NCBI GenBank assembly: GCA_030789695.1
Contig: CM061142.1
Coordinates: forward strand, 795,883,258-795,947,257
Direction of reading: 5' to 3'
Length of the DNA: 64,000 bases
Source: Scilla litardierei
Lineage: Eukaryota; Streptophyta; Magnoliopsida; Asparagales; Asparagaceae
This document shows positions 11,260 to 22,290 of the stretch, in pieces (positions within the stretch are counted from its first letter, which is position 1; each line of letters opens with the position of its first letter). The notes beneath the pieces are model-generated. The model was given only the letters and a program-made list of their open reading frames with translations, made no database searches and was not told where the DNA came from. A program made the position numbers and the translations under genes.

Positions 11260-12581
11260 TTAAGATACGATTTTAAAGCTCGATTTCGGTGCATGTGAGA
11301 TGCGCGCGTCAAACTTGCCGGTAATGCCGCTTGAATTTAGTTGTTGATGTTCATTGGCGTTCCTCGGCTCTCCTTCATCATGGGTAGTAGTGGGGGATGA
11401 GTCCCCCAAGCTTGAGCTTTTAAAATCTTTTTTCATTACCGACGTCGATAATTTCTTGTCCGGTGGAGCTTTCTTCATGTTCTTCACCGTAGAGAGCTTG
11501 CATAGCTCTCTAATCTTGACGACATCAGCGTCGTCTTTATCCTCATCCGTAAGAGGGTCTGGTGGGTCTCCCATCATCTCGCCATATTGGGAAGATTGGC
11601 CTTCTTCGAGGCCATCATCGTGCTTGGCTCCGATGGCGAATGGCATGGCATTGTCTATCACCTCGTCGAGGAGGTCCATATAATCCACGTCCTCTTGCCA
11701 AGGCATATGCTTCATCGCATTTGGAATGTGGAGCTCAACCTCAATATTTTCGACATTCAAGGACAAGGTTCCTTCCCTCACATCAACAATCACGCCGACG
11801 GTGGCCAAGAAGGGGCATCCAAGAATCAGCGACGTATCGCCCTCCTCCTTAATATCCATCACCACGAAGTCGCACGGCAAGAAAATTCCACCCGGTACTT
11901 ATACCGCAAGAGTGGTATGTTTTCCGCAATCTCCACCGACCTAGTGATCCGACCATCTGCGAGTTGTATCTTCATGTCCGTCGCCTTTATATCGGTCCCA
12001 GTATTCAATTTCTTAAACATCGTGAGGGGCATGGGGCTCACGCTTGCTCCCAAATCTACCTAAGCCTTTTGAAGTGGGACTCCTCCAAGCGTGTAAGAAA
12101 TTCGGAAACTACCGGGATCTTTAAACTTTTTCGGTGCTTTCTCCTTCCGAGTAAACCACATGCCTTGCTTGGCGAGAATGATCCTTTCCTTCTGCTTCTT
12201 TCCCGCAATCAAATCTTTTAGAAACTTAGCATATGACGAGATTTCGATAATTGCATCCAAGAATGGAATATTCAAGTTCACATCTTGCAAATACTCCAGA
12301 AATTTGGCAAGCCGCTTCTCAATCTTTGCCTTTGCCAACTGTTGTGGGAAGGGTACCGGTGGCATATAAGTGTGCTTCTCACGTGGTTTCTTAATTTCAG
12401 ATTTTTCACCATCATTTGGCTCTTTTGGGCCCTCCTCTTCATTGACCGGCTCCTTGTCATCCGAAATTTCTTCACCCGGCTCCTTGGTTTGAATCATGGC
12501 GGGGGTAGTGTCCTTTTCGCCTCTTGTAGTTACCGCCACAACCGCATTGATGTGGCCGGTATTGCTCCGTGGGTTTTTTTC
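11260..12581 (-). pseudogene. Athila-like gag-protease, C-terminal part
   Basis: It continues the reading of 23629-22291 across the chromovirus target site (..LLAQP then EKNPRSNTG). It contains the linker PVPFPQQLAKAKIEKRLAKF..SYAKFLKDLI, then the protease region VDLGASVSPMPL..KLNTGT..IQLADGRI, the DFVVMDI..SLILGCPFLAT flap region and VDVREGTLSL. The catalytic motif is DLGAS, the usual Athila form of D(S/T)GA. A TAG at about 12060 precedes it and a frameshift near 11870 breaks the middle. No polymerase domains follow. Confidence 0.8.
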
Positions 12582-12586
12582 CGGTT

Positions 12587-15022
12587 TGTAACGACTGGTT
12601 TTCATGTATTTGGATTATTTATATTATATATATATGTTTTGGTGGATTTTCTCCTTATGCGTGGTTTTCGTCTCCGTAACTTTCATTTTCGATCGTTTCG
12701 TCGTGATTTTCTAGCTTCTTCTTTAGAATCGTCGATTTTGGAGTAAGTCATTCGTGACGGGCTTCATATCGGTCATATCTTATTGTTAGATCAAGCCTAG
12801 GAGTCTTAGGAATCGATCCCGGAGCTTCGCGCTCCATTTCGGAACTTTCTGTGCACGTTAGCCGGTGTAAGAAGGGGAACCGACCGACTAGATGACGATT
12901 TAGTCGGTCGGCAAACCTTCATGGACCGACTAGTTGGCTTTGTTAATTATTCAGGAGTTACTGTTTACGTTTAGTCGGTCTAAGAACAACCACCGACCGA
13001 CTAGATGCGCAACTAGTCGGTCAGAACTTGCTCTCAGACCGACTAGTTTCTGTCAGTAGATTTCACCTAAGTTACTGTTTATCGTTAGTCGGTCCATGAA
13101 CACTCACCGACCGACTAGGTTGCAAACTAGTCGGTCGACGGGCCTTCACAGACCGACTAATTCATTACCCAGATTTTTCCCTACTTTCGCTGTTTGGTGT
13201 TAGTCGGTCACAGTTAATCGACCGACCGACTAGTTGCTAAACTAGTCGGTCAGCCACTCTTCTTTGACCGACTAATGACCCCAGAAACCCTAATTTTTGG
13301 GCAGCCGCCGGCTGTGCCTATTTAAACCCCCTCAAACGTTTTCTTTTCTTCTTTCATTTCTCCTGAGCCTCCTTCTTCCCCAAATCATCCTCCATCTAAC
13401 CCTAGCCCTCCTCCTTCATCAAGAGTCTCTCCCCCTCTCCATTTTGGCCGGCCACCACCTCTAGGTCGCCGGAAAACCCCCAAAAATCCCCAAAACCCCA
13501 TTTCTCCAGATTTTCCCCATCCATTCCAGATCTGAACCCTAGGTTCCCCGGAGCATTTCTTCCGTTGCCGTGCTTGCTCGGCATCATTCTTCCGCTCCGA
13601 TACGGTAATAAATCGACCTCTTAATGTTCTCTTAACCCATTTGTGTTTTTGTGAAACCCTAATGAAATGAATGTTGTTTTGATGATTGTTTCTCCATAAC
13701 AGCGACTTCCCTGTAGATTAGCGTCCGTGAGACGAACCTTCGTGATCGTCATCCCCGGTGCTAGGCAAGTGAAACTTGCCACTTAGGGTTTTAGGCCATG
13801 TCTTAGGCCATTTGCTTGTTGTAGGCGTAAAAGAGACTAGGCGACGAAATGATACTCGCCTAGGCGCAATTTCAGGAACTAGCTTGGCAACGAAGCTAGA
13901 TCCGACATTTATCATGTTGCACATCTACCATGTCATGTTTAATTTCCATTAACGGTACGCAAATTAATTGTCATGTCATTGCATTCTTTAAGTGTTCCCG
14001 TGATTGCGTAGCTCCGCTACACCTTGTGAAATGATTGAGGCTAGGTGCACCCCTATGCCAAATGAAATACGCTCCTGGTTTGTGATCCAGGAAACGAGCT
14101 CTTGTGCGGGGCAACCCTGGCTCATTTACTGAGCTCGTGTACAGGGACCCTGGCTCGTTTACACGTGGGTATTGGGGTAAGAGTTAAGCGGCCATTCAAC
14201 TGGGAGTCTGCCCGATCAGCAACTGCAGTTGTAAGGCGTAAACTCTGGGTTCTGGGGTAGTGTTAAGCGGCCAATCAGTGTGAATGTCCAACATTTCAGC
14301 TGTAAGGCGTAAACATCTACAAACAACTTGAAACGTGACTAGTGAAAAGATCGAGATTGTTAGTAGCTTGGCTACTCTTGACATGCCCTGATAAATTGTT
14401 CTCTTGTACTTATTGTTTCACCATGTCTTACTTGTGCACTCATACCATAACTGCCATGTCATGCATACTATAACTGCTAGGTTGTTAGTTTGCCTTCCTT
14501 TCAGTTTCCTTGCCCAAGTCTTTTAGACTTGCTGACATGTGCCCCTTTACTCTTTTGGGTGACACATGTTAGATCCTGAGCCTGAGTTCATTGTTGAGGA
14601 CGAGGTGTTTGCGGACGCCGAGCCCGAGCCTGTGTTTGGCGAGGAGTACGTGGACACTGGGGACCAGTCCTAGTGTCTTCGTTGAGCTTTCCCCTTTTGT
14701 TTTAGACTGCTGTTTAGTTGTCGGTGCGTGGCACCTATACTTTGTTATGTTGTCCCTTTTGTTGGCCTTGTTCTGGGCCTTTAGACTCTTTCTTTTAGCC
14801 TGGTGGCTTTTCTGGATGTTGAACTTAATTTTAATGTTGGACAAATTCTGAGATTTGAGATTTTATTTCTGTCTCTCCTTGTGTTATTATTGTTGTTCCG
14901 TTTGTGGTTACAGGGACCTGCTTATGTTTTATTGACGCTTATCGGGTTTGGGGCTTCACAGCTCCATTCTCGTGCGGACCTTTTCACGTCTCGCCTCCAT
15001 TTTAGGGAAGCGGGGCGTGACA
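12587..15022 (+). repeat. 5' LTR of the Tekay-type chromovirus
   Basis: Starts TGTAACGACTGG and ends GGGGCGTGACA. The 114-bp palindrome repeats occupy 12858-13275, a TATA-like CTATTTAAACC is at 13317-13327, and a long pyrimidine leader follows. 14107-14160 holds a short direct duplication around GAGCTC..CCTGGCTC. Open frames here recur identically in the 3' LTR and are not accepted as genes. Confidence 0.92.
12858..13275. repeat. 4 x 114-bp tandem repeat of alternating TAGTCGGTC/GACCGACTA
   Basis: Units begin at about 12858 (degenerate), 12971, 13085 and 13200, period 113-115 bp. Each unit holds the 9-mer TAGTCGGTC and its reverse complement in the order plus, minus, plus, minus, separated by 5-17 bp, with the spacer motif TTACTGTTTA between units: 15 clear sites and one degenerate. 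The TATA-like box follows 45 bp later. Confidence 0.92.
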
Positions 15023-15030
15023 GGTTTTGT

Positions 15031-15050
15031 TGGTGGCCCATGCAGGTCTC
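15031..15050 (+). promoter_or_regulatory. primer binding site matching tRNA-Ile
   Basis: Eight bases after the LTR, TGGTGGCCCATGCAGGTCTC. Its reverse complement ends ATGGGCC-A-CCA preceded by CCTGC, which fits the acceptor stem (GGCCCAT/ATGGGCC) and T-stem (GCAGG/CCTGC) of the common plant tRNA-Ile(AAU). Most plant chromoviruses use initiator tRNA-Met (TGGTATCAGAGC), which is absent here. Confidence 0.7.
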
Positions 15051-15165
15051 TTCTGTAACTGCGATTATCGGAATGACGATAATAATATTAGAATGTCCAA
15101 TAAACTAAGTTCGACATCCGAGTCATAAGCTATGAGTCTAATTGTTTCGTTTTCTGTGTCATTAG

Positions 15166-16297
15166 ATGGTAGGAAGGCGATTCACCCGAGGTGGTGGTAG
15201 TGGTGCGCCCCCTCATGACGAGGAGCCTGAGCGGGAGCCCACCAATGGAGAGATGATGCGAATGATGCTTCAGATGATGCAGGTGCAGCAGGGTATGCTC
15301 CTGCAAGTCCAGAATGCTCCAGTTGTTCGAGCTGGTCGGGCAATCCAGGATGCCCCTCGCTCCGAGCCGGGAGCGAAGCAATTTCGGGAGCTGGGTCCCG
15401 CATATTTTGATGGGTCTGAGGGTCCTCTGGCTGCCGATGAGTGGATTCGGAACATTGAGGATAACTTGAAGATGGCCAAGATCACCCCGGCTGGATGGGT
15501 TGATTTGGCGAAGAGGCAACTCAAGGATAATGCTCGGAATTGGTGGGATGCGGAAGAGAAGATGCTGATGGAGCCGATAGCTTGGGCTACCTTTAAGTCC
15601 AGGTTTGATGAGGAGTTCTTTCCGAAGGCTGCTAGGAAGGAGATGCTGCAGCGCTTTATTGATCTGAAGCAAGGGAGCTTGACGGTGGACCTGTACCACC
15701 AAGAGTTCACTAGGCTGAGTCGGTTCGCACCGAAGATGGTGCAGGATGCTGATGAGAGGGCTCAGAGGTTCCTGCAGGGGCTTGCTTTGGAGCTTCAGAG
15801 TTTTGTGTCTTCCTCTGATCTGGACTCTTATCAGAAGGTTCTGGTCGCTGCGAGGAGGCAGGAGATGAACCTGAGTCAGAGGAGAGGACATGTTTCTGGT
15901 GCTGGGAAGAGGCCTATGGAGCAGGCCAGAGCGGTGGTTAGGCCTGGTTTCAAGCCTAATCAGCCAGCTCAGTTTAAGAGGCCAGGAGGGCTTATTCAGA
16001 AGACTTGCCATTTCTGCGGCAAGCCTGGCCACATCAAGGATCAGTGTAGGAAGTTTCTGGGCCAGTGTTTGGTTTGTGGTGATGCTTCTCATGTCGCGAA
16101 GGATTGTCGGCATGCGAATCAGCTGCGGAGGGCACCTGTTGCAGCACAGCCGTTGCAGCAGAGAGCGTCTGTTCCTGCTGGACGTGGAGCAGCTCTTGTT
16201 CCACAGAGGCAGGCTTTTCAGCAGGCTATTCCGCCGAGGAGGCAGGCTTTTCTGATGACCGCTGTGGAGAGCGAGGCTGTGGATGAGGTTATCACAG
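15166..16297 (+). CDS. chromovirus gag (exon 1 of gag-pol)
   Basis: The ATG at 15166 opens MVGRRFTRGG; this is the first ATG of the long frame. The capsid region (about residues 60-250) shows AYFDGSEGPLAADEWIRNIE, ARNWW and TFKSRFDEEFFP, the standard Ty3/gypsy retrotrans_gag pattern. Two zinc knuckles follow: CHFCGKPGHIKDQC and CLVCGDASHVAKDC (both CX2CX4HX4C). Role: structural protein that packages element RNA. If unspliced, the frame closes at 16332; joined across the intron at 16298-16411 it continues in frame into protease. The frame is unbroken. Confidence 0.9.
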
Positions 16298-16411
16298 GTA
16301 ATCCTCAATCTAGCTGTTACTTTCCTAGCTAATTTTGATCGTTGGATTATGTGGTTTGCTTGAACATGATTGTTTGCTAGACTAGGGTTTGATTGTTAGA
16401 TTGCTTGTTAG
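16298..16411 (+). other. spliceosomal intron 1 in gag-pol (phase 1)
   Basis: 114 bp, GT at 16298 and TTGTTAG at 16405-16411, T-rich. Removal joins ..DEVITG to [18 protein letters not shown], exactly the gag-protease boundary of related elements (..ITGTxx[11 protein letters not shown]). The intron contains an in-frame TAA (16330-16332). Confidence 0.8.
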
Positions 16412-18831
16412 GTGTGGTTTTGGTGTGCACATTTCCTGCACGAGTCCTCTTTGACTCAGGTGCATCGATGTGCATTATTTCTCGGAGCTTCGTGGAGAAG
16501 CATTCCTTGTCGACGTCCCCTCTTTCCAAGAGTTGGAATATCGTTACAGGGAATGGTGTGGTCTCGGTGCATCTTGGTTGCAATTCTTGCTCGTTGGTGG
16601 TTTGTGGACATGAGCTTTACGCTGATTTCATTGTCCACGACATCATCAACTACGATGCGGTCCTTGGGATGGATTGGCTTGCGAGCTTCTATGCTACGAT
16701 CGACTGTCGGAGGAAGAAGGTGGTGTTCGAGATTCCCGGACATCCAGTATTTGAGTTCAGCCGAGGTAGCAGCTCGCTTGGTCCTGTCAGATTTCGGGCC
16801 AGGCCGGTGGAGATTGTGGCTATGCAGATGGAGCTGGAGAGGCCAGCGGTTGTGCGGGACTTTGATGACGTCTTCCCCGAGGAGATGTCTGGGTTGCCAC
16901 CTGATCGAGCTCTAGAATTTTCTATTGATCTTGTTCCGGGAGCGCAGCCGATTTCGAAGGCGCCGTATCGTATGGCACCCGCTGAGTTGGAGGAATTGCG
17001 GAAGCAGCTGGATGAGCTTTTGCAGAAGGGTTATATCAATCCTAGTGTGTCTCCGTGGGGAGCACCGGTGCTGCTGGTGAAGAAGAAGGATGGTTCACGT
17101 CGCATGTGCGTGGACTATCGGGAGTTGAATGCGGTGACCATCAAGAATAAATACCCGTTGCCTCGCATCGATGATATTTTTGACCAGCTTGGAGGTTCGA
17201 GGGTGTTTTCGAAGTTGGATCTGAGGAGTGGTTATCATCAGTTGAAGGTGAAGATGGGAGATGTTCCGAAGACAGCGTTCAGGACGAAGTATGGACACTA
17301 CGAGTTTGTGGTTATGCCTTTCGGTGTAACCAATGCACCCGCAGTTTTCATGAATCTGATGAACCTGATTTTCTACGACTTTTTGGATAAGTTTGTCGTT
17401 ATCTTTATTGACGACATTCTGATCTATTCTAAGTCAGAGGAGGAGCATGCATCGCACTTGAGGACGGTGTTGGAGATTTTGAGGAGGCATCGGTTGTATG
17501 CTAAGTTTTCGAAGTGCGAGTTTTGGTTGGACAGAGTTGCTTTTCTCGGGCATGTGGTGACTGGAGATGGTATTTCAGTGGATCCCGAGAAGATCAGGGC
17601 CATCAAGGAGTGGTCTGTTCCGCAGTCAGCGTCTGAGATTCGGAGTTTCCTTGGACTTGCTGGTTACTATCGGCGCTTCATTAAGGACTTTTCTCGTATT
17701 GCTGAGCCGATGACCAGATTGACGCGGAAGGATGTACCTTTTGTTTGGTCGGGTGATTGTGAGAATGCTTTTGGTGTTCTGAGGGAGAGATTGACGACTG
17801 CCCCTATTCTTGTTGTGCCTGATCGCAGCGGTGGATTTGAGATCTTTTGCGATGCTTCTGGCAAGGGTCTCGGTTGTGTGTTGCATCAGCACGGGCATGT
17901 AGTGGCTTATGCATCTCGTCAGCTCAAGGTTCATGAGAAGAATTACCCGACGCATGACTTGGAATTGGCTGCTGTCGTGTTTGCGCTCAAGATTTGGAGG
18001 CACTTCCTGCTGAGTGAGAAAGTGAAGATTTTCACCGATCACAAAAGCTTGAAGTATATTTTCACTCAGAAGGAGCTCAACATGTGACAGCGTCGATGGT
18101 TGGAGCTCATGGCGGATTATGAGATTGATTTGCAGTATCACCCTGGCAAGGTGAATGTGGTTCCTGATGCGCTGAGTAGGCTTCCAGCGGTGATGATTTT
18201 GACTTCGCAGTGGGGATTGCAGCAGGATTTTTGCGAGTCTGGTGTGGAGGTTGTTCTTCCTGGGGAGGCTTCTTCGTTGATGTGTATGCAGATACAGTCG
18301 ACGATCGTGGATCGGGTCAAGGCTGGCCAGGCTGAGGATCCGAAGCTGGTGAAGATTCGGGAGCAGGTGGAAGCCGGTCTGCGGACTGACTTTTTGATTC
18401 ATGAGGATGGCTCGCTGAGGTTTGGAGCCAGGTTGTGTGTGCCAGCTGGGGATATTAGAGAGGAGTTGATGGTGGAGGCACACAGTTCGCCGTATTCTGT
18501 GCATCCTGGTGGCACCAAGATGTACCAGGATCTTCGTCTGAACTATTGGTGGCATGGTATGAAGAGGAGTGTGGCTCGGAGTGTAGCCAAGTGTTTGGTT
18601 TGCCAGCAAGTGAAGGCGGAGCATCAGCGTACGGCAGGGTTGCTACAACCGCTTCTGATTCCGGAGTGGAAGTGGCAACACATCACTATGGATTTCGTGA
18701 CTGGACTACCTCGGAGTCCGAAGCAGAATGACGCGATTTGGGTGATCGTAGATCGATTGACCAAATCCGCGCACTTTATTCCGTTCCGAGTGGGACAGTC
18801 CACTGAGGCGCTAGCGAGGAGATATATGGAG
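16412..18831 (+). pseudogene. chromovirus protease-RT-RNase H and integrase N-part (exon 2)
   Basis: Protease: [13 protein letters not shown] and DAVLGMDWL. Reverse transcriptase: [35 protein letters not shown] and the catalytic [10 protein letters not shown] (about 17403-17432), then [12 protein letters not shown]. RNase [14 protein letters not shown], with E and D in the [15 protein letters not shown] and [10 protein letters not shown] blocks. Integrase: zinc finger HPGGTK..H..CLVCQQ (about 18500-18610) and the first catalytic Asp in ITMDFVTGLP. A single nonsense codon TGA at 18085 sits where relatives have Arg (QKELNMRQRRW), a C-to-T change at CpG. The rest is open through 18831. Confidence 0.9.
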
Positions 18832-18900
18832 GTAAATTCCAACTCTCCGTTTTTATTTCCTTTTCCTAGTTTAGATAGTGATGTAACGTGAATCGTGCAG
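18832..18900 (+). other. spliceosomal intron 2 in gag-pol (phase 0)
   Basis: 69 bp, GTAAAT at 18832 and GTGCAG at 18895-18900, with an in-frame TGA inside. Removal joins ARRYME to [20 protein letters not shown], restoring the usual integrase core spacing between the first and second catalytic Asp. Confidence 0.78.
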
Positions 18901-19803
18901 GAGGTCGTACGACTTCACGGAGTCCCCGTGAGTATCGTGTCGGACAGAGACACGAGGTTCACATCTCAGTTCTGGCAGAGTTTGCAGAAGAGTTTGGGTA
19001 CGCGTCTGAGTTTCAGCACGGTGTACCATCCGCAGACGGATGGCCAGTCCGAGAGGACGATTCAGATCTTGGAGGACATGCTGAGGGCGTGCATGTTGGA
19101 TTTCAAGGGTTCGTGGGAGGACCATCTACATCTGGTAGAGTTCTCTTACAACAACAGCTTCCAGGCGAGTATTGGCATGGCGCCTTTCGCCGCATTGTAT
19201 GGGAGAAAGTGTCGATCGCCATTGAGTTGGGATGACGTTGGTGATCGGGAGCTGTTAGGACCTGAGATGATCGTGGAGGCTGTGGATGTTGTCAGGAACA
19301 TTCGGGAGAGGTTGAGGATTGCTCAGGACCGTTTTAAGCATTGGGCAGATGCTAAACGCCAACCTTTGGAGTTTCAGCCGGGCGACCATGTGTTCTTGAA
19401 GATTTCCCCGAATCGTGGTGTGATTCGCTTTGGGAAGCGAGGGAAGTTGAGCCCACGATACATTGGACCGTTTGACATTCTGGAGAAAGTTGGCGAGGTG
19501 GCCTACCGCTTAGCCTTGCCGCCATCTTTGGAAGGAGTTCACAATGTTTTCCATGTGTCGCAGCTTCGTCGATACATTAGCGACCCATCTCATGCTGTAG
19601 ATTTCTCGGAGATTACCGTTCGCCCTGATATGACGTATGACCAGCAGCCAGTGCAGATTCTGGACAGACGTCAGAAGTCACTTCGAAACAAGGTTGTCAA
19701 TCTTGTGAGGGTGATGTGAAGACACGGCTCGCCTGGAGAGTCTACTTGGGAGAATGAGGATGAGATGCGAGAGCGCTACCCACTTTTGTTTCCGGACACG
19801 TGA
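18901..19803 (+). pseudogene. chromovirus integrase C-part and chromodomain-like tail (exon 3)
   Basis: The second catalytic Asp is in SDRDTRF and the Glu in [40 protein letters not shown] and the GPF(D/E)[21 protein letters not shown] block are typical of chromovirus integrases. TGA at 19717 replaces the Trp expected before the tail; reading on in frame gives STWENEDEMRERYPLLF and a stop at 19801-19803, the chromodomain-like end (E.TWE.E..M...YP.LF) thought to steer insertion to heterochromatin. Confidence 0.88.
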
Positions 19804-19840
19804 GTGTTGGAAAATTCCGAGGACGGAATTTTTCTTAAGT

Positions 19841-19849
19841 TGGGGAGGA
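19841..19849 (+). promoter_or_regulatory. polypurine tract of the chromovirus
   Basis: TGGGGAGGA directly precedes the 3' LTR start TGTAACG at 19850. It would prime plus-strand DNA synthesis. Confidence 0.85.
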
Positions 19850-22285
19850 TGTAACGACTGGTTTTCATGTATTTGGATTATTTATATTATATATATATGT
19901 TTTGGTGGATTTTCTCCTTATGCGTGGTTTTCGTCTCCGTAGCTTTCATTTTCGATCGTTTCGTCGTGATTTTCTAGCTTCTTCTTTAGAATCGTCGATT
20001 TTGGAGTAAGTCATTCGTGACGGGCTTCATATCGGTCATATCTTATTGTTAGATCAAGCCTAGGAGTCTTAGGAATCGATCCCGGAGCTTCGCGCTCCAT
20101 TTCAGAACTTTCTGTGCACGTTAGCCGGTGTAAGAAGGGGAACCGACCGACTAGATGACGATTTAGTCGGTCGGCAAACCTTCATGGACCGACTAGTTGG
20201 CTTTGTTAATTATTCAGGAGTTACTGTTTACGTTTAGTCGGTCTAAGAACAACCACCGACCGACTAGATGCGCAACTAGTCGGTCAGAACTTGCTCTCAG
20301 ACCGACTAGTTTCTGTCAGTAGATTTCACCTAAGTTACTGTTTATCGTTAGTCGGTCCATGAACACTCACCGACCGACTAGGTTGCAAACTAGTCGGTCG
20401 ACGGGCCTTCACAGACCGACTAATTCATTACCCAGATTTTTCCCTACTTTCGCTGTTTGGTGTTAGTCGGTCACAGTTAATCGACCGACCGACTAGTTGC
20501 TAAACTAGTCGGTCAGCCACTCTTCTTTGACCGACTAATGACCCCAGAAACCCTAATTTTTGGGCAGCCGCCGGCTGTGCCTATTTAAACCCCCTCAAAC
20601 GTTTTCTTTTCTTCTTTCATTTCTCCTGAGCCTCCTTCTTCCCCAAATCATCCTCCATCTAACCCGAGCCCTCCTCCTTCATCAAGAGTCTCTCCCCCTC
20701 TCCATTTTGGCCGGCCACCACCTCTAGGTCGCCGGAAAACCCCCAAAAATCCCCAAAACCCCATTTCTCCAGATTTTCCCCATCCATTCCAGATCTGAAC
20801 CCTAGGTTCCCCGGAGCATTTCTTCCGTTGCCGTGCTTGCTCGGCATCATTCTTCCGCTCCGATACGGTAATAAATCGACCTCTTAATGTTCTCTTAACC
20901 CATTTGTGTTTTTGTGAAACCCTAATGAAATGAATGTTGTTTTGATGATTGTTTCTCCATAACAGCGACTTCCCTGTAGATTAGCGTCCGTGAGACGAAC
21001 CTTCGTGATCGTCATCCTCGGTGCTAGGCAAGTGAAACTTGCCACTTAGGGTTTTAGGCCATGTCTTAGGCCATTTGCTTGTTGTAGGCGTAAAAGAGAC
21101 TAGGCGACGAAATGATACTCGCCTAGGCGCAATTTCAGGAACTAGCTTGACAACGAAGCTAGATCCGACATTTATCATGTTGCACATCTACCATGTCATG
21201 TTTAATTTCCATTAACGGTACGCAAATTAATTGTCATGTCATTGCATTCTTTAAGTGTTCCCGTGATTGCGTAGCTCCGCTACACCTTGTGAAATGATTG
21301 AGGCTAGGTGCACCCCTATGCCAAATGAAATACGCTCCTGGTTTGTGATCCAGGAAACGAGCTCTTGTGTGGGGCAACCCTGGCTCATTTACTGAGCTCG
21401 TGTACAGGGACCCTGGCTCGTTTACACGTGGGTATTGGGGTAAGAGTTAAGCGGCCATTCAACTGGGAGTCTGCCCGATCAGCAACTGCAGTTGTAAGGC
21501 GTAAACTCTGGGTTCTGGGGTAGTGTTAAGCGGCCAATCAGTGTGAATGTCCAACATTTCAGCTGTAAGGCGTAAACATCTACAAACAACTTGAAACGTG
21601 ACTAGTGAAAAGATCGAGATTGTTAGTAGCTTGGCTACTCTTGACATGCCCTGATAAATTGTTCTCTTGTACTTATTGTTTCACCATGTCTTACTTGTGC
21701 ACTCATACCATAACTGCCATGTCATGCATACTATAACTGCTAGGTTGTTAGTTTGCCTTCCTTTCAGTTTCCTTGCCCAAGTCTTTTAGACTTGCTGACA
21801 TGTGCCCCTTTACTCTTTTGGGTGACACATGTTAGATCCTGAGCCTGAGTTCATTTTTGAGGACGAGGTGTTTGCGGACGCCGAGCCCGAGCCTGTGTTT
21901 GGCGAGGAGTACGTGGACACTGGGGACCAGTCCTAGTGTCTTCGTTGAGCTTTCCCCTTTTGTTTTAGACTGCTGTTTAGTTGTCGGTGCGTGGCACATA
22001 TACTTTGTTATGTTGTCCCTTTTGTTGGCCTTGTTCTGGGCCTTTAGACTCTTTCTTTTAGCCTGGTGGCTTTTCTGGATGTTGAACTTAATTTTAATGT
22101 TGGACAAATTCTGAGATTTGAGATTTTATTTCTGTCTCTCCTTGTGTTATTATTGTTGTTCCGTTTGTGGTTACAGGGACCTGCTTATGTTTTATTGACG
22201 CTTATCGGGTTTGGGGCTTCACAGCTCCATTCTCGTGCGGACCTTTTCACGTCTCGCCTCCATTTTAGGGAAGCGGGGCGTGACA
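19850..22285 (+). repeat. 3' LTR of the Tekay-type chromovirus
   Basis: Same length as the 5' LTR; the few substitutions include CGGAAC/CAGAAC, CCTAGC/CCGAGC and GTTGAGG/TTTGAGG. Its palindrome array is at 20121-20538 and the TATA-like box near 20582. It is followed by the second CGGTT. Confidence 0.92.
20121..20538. repeat. 4 x 114-bp TAGTCGGTC/GACCGACTA array, 3' LTR copy
   Basis: Same organisation as the array at 12858-13275 and no visible change in the 9-mers, so the array is stable at the age of this element. Confidence 0.92.
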
Positions 22286-22290
22286 CGGTT

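Larger units (their letters stand above)
12587..22285 (+). mobile_element. Tekay/Del-type chromovirus (Ty3/gypsy), nearly intact
   Basis: A 9699-bp element with LTRs 12587-15022 and 19850-22285 (2436 bp each, TG..CA) and 5-bp duplication CGGTT at 12582-12586 and 22286-22290. About eight base differences between the LTRs were counted by eye (about 0.3 percent), so the insertion is recent. It has a primer site at 15031, polypurine tract 19841-19849, gag, protease, RT, RNase H, integrase and a chromodomain-like tail. Two nonsense changes (18085 and 19717) are the only breaks seen. It interrupts the gag of the Athila-like element. Confidence 0.92.

Noticed and set aside
14569..14851. Small open frames repeated in both chromovirus LTRs (also 21832-22114)
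   Set aside because: Identical in both LTRs because the LTRs are duplicates; low-complexity sequences without family match.
15130..16308. 392-residue open frame antisense to chromovirus gag, and a similar one at 17626-18624
   Set aside because: Mirror images of the real gag and pol frames; no motif of their own.
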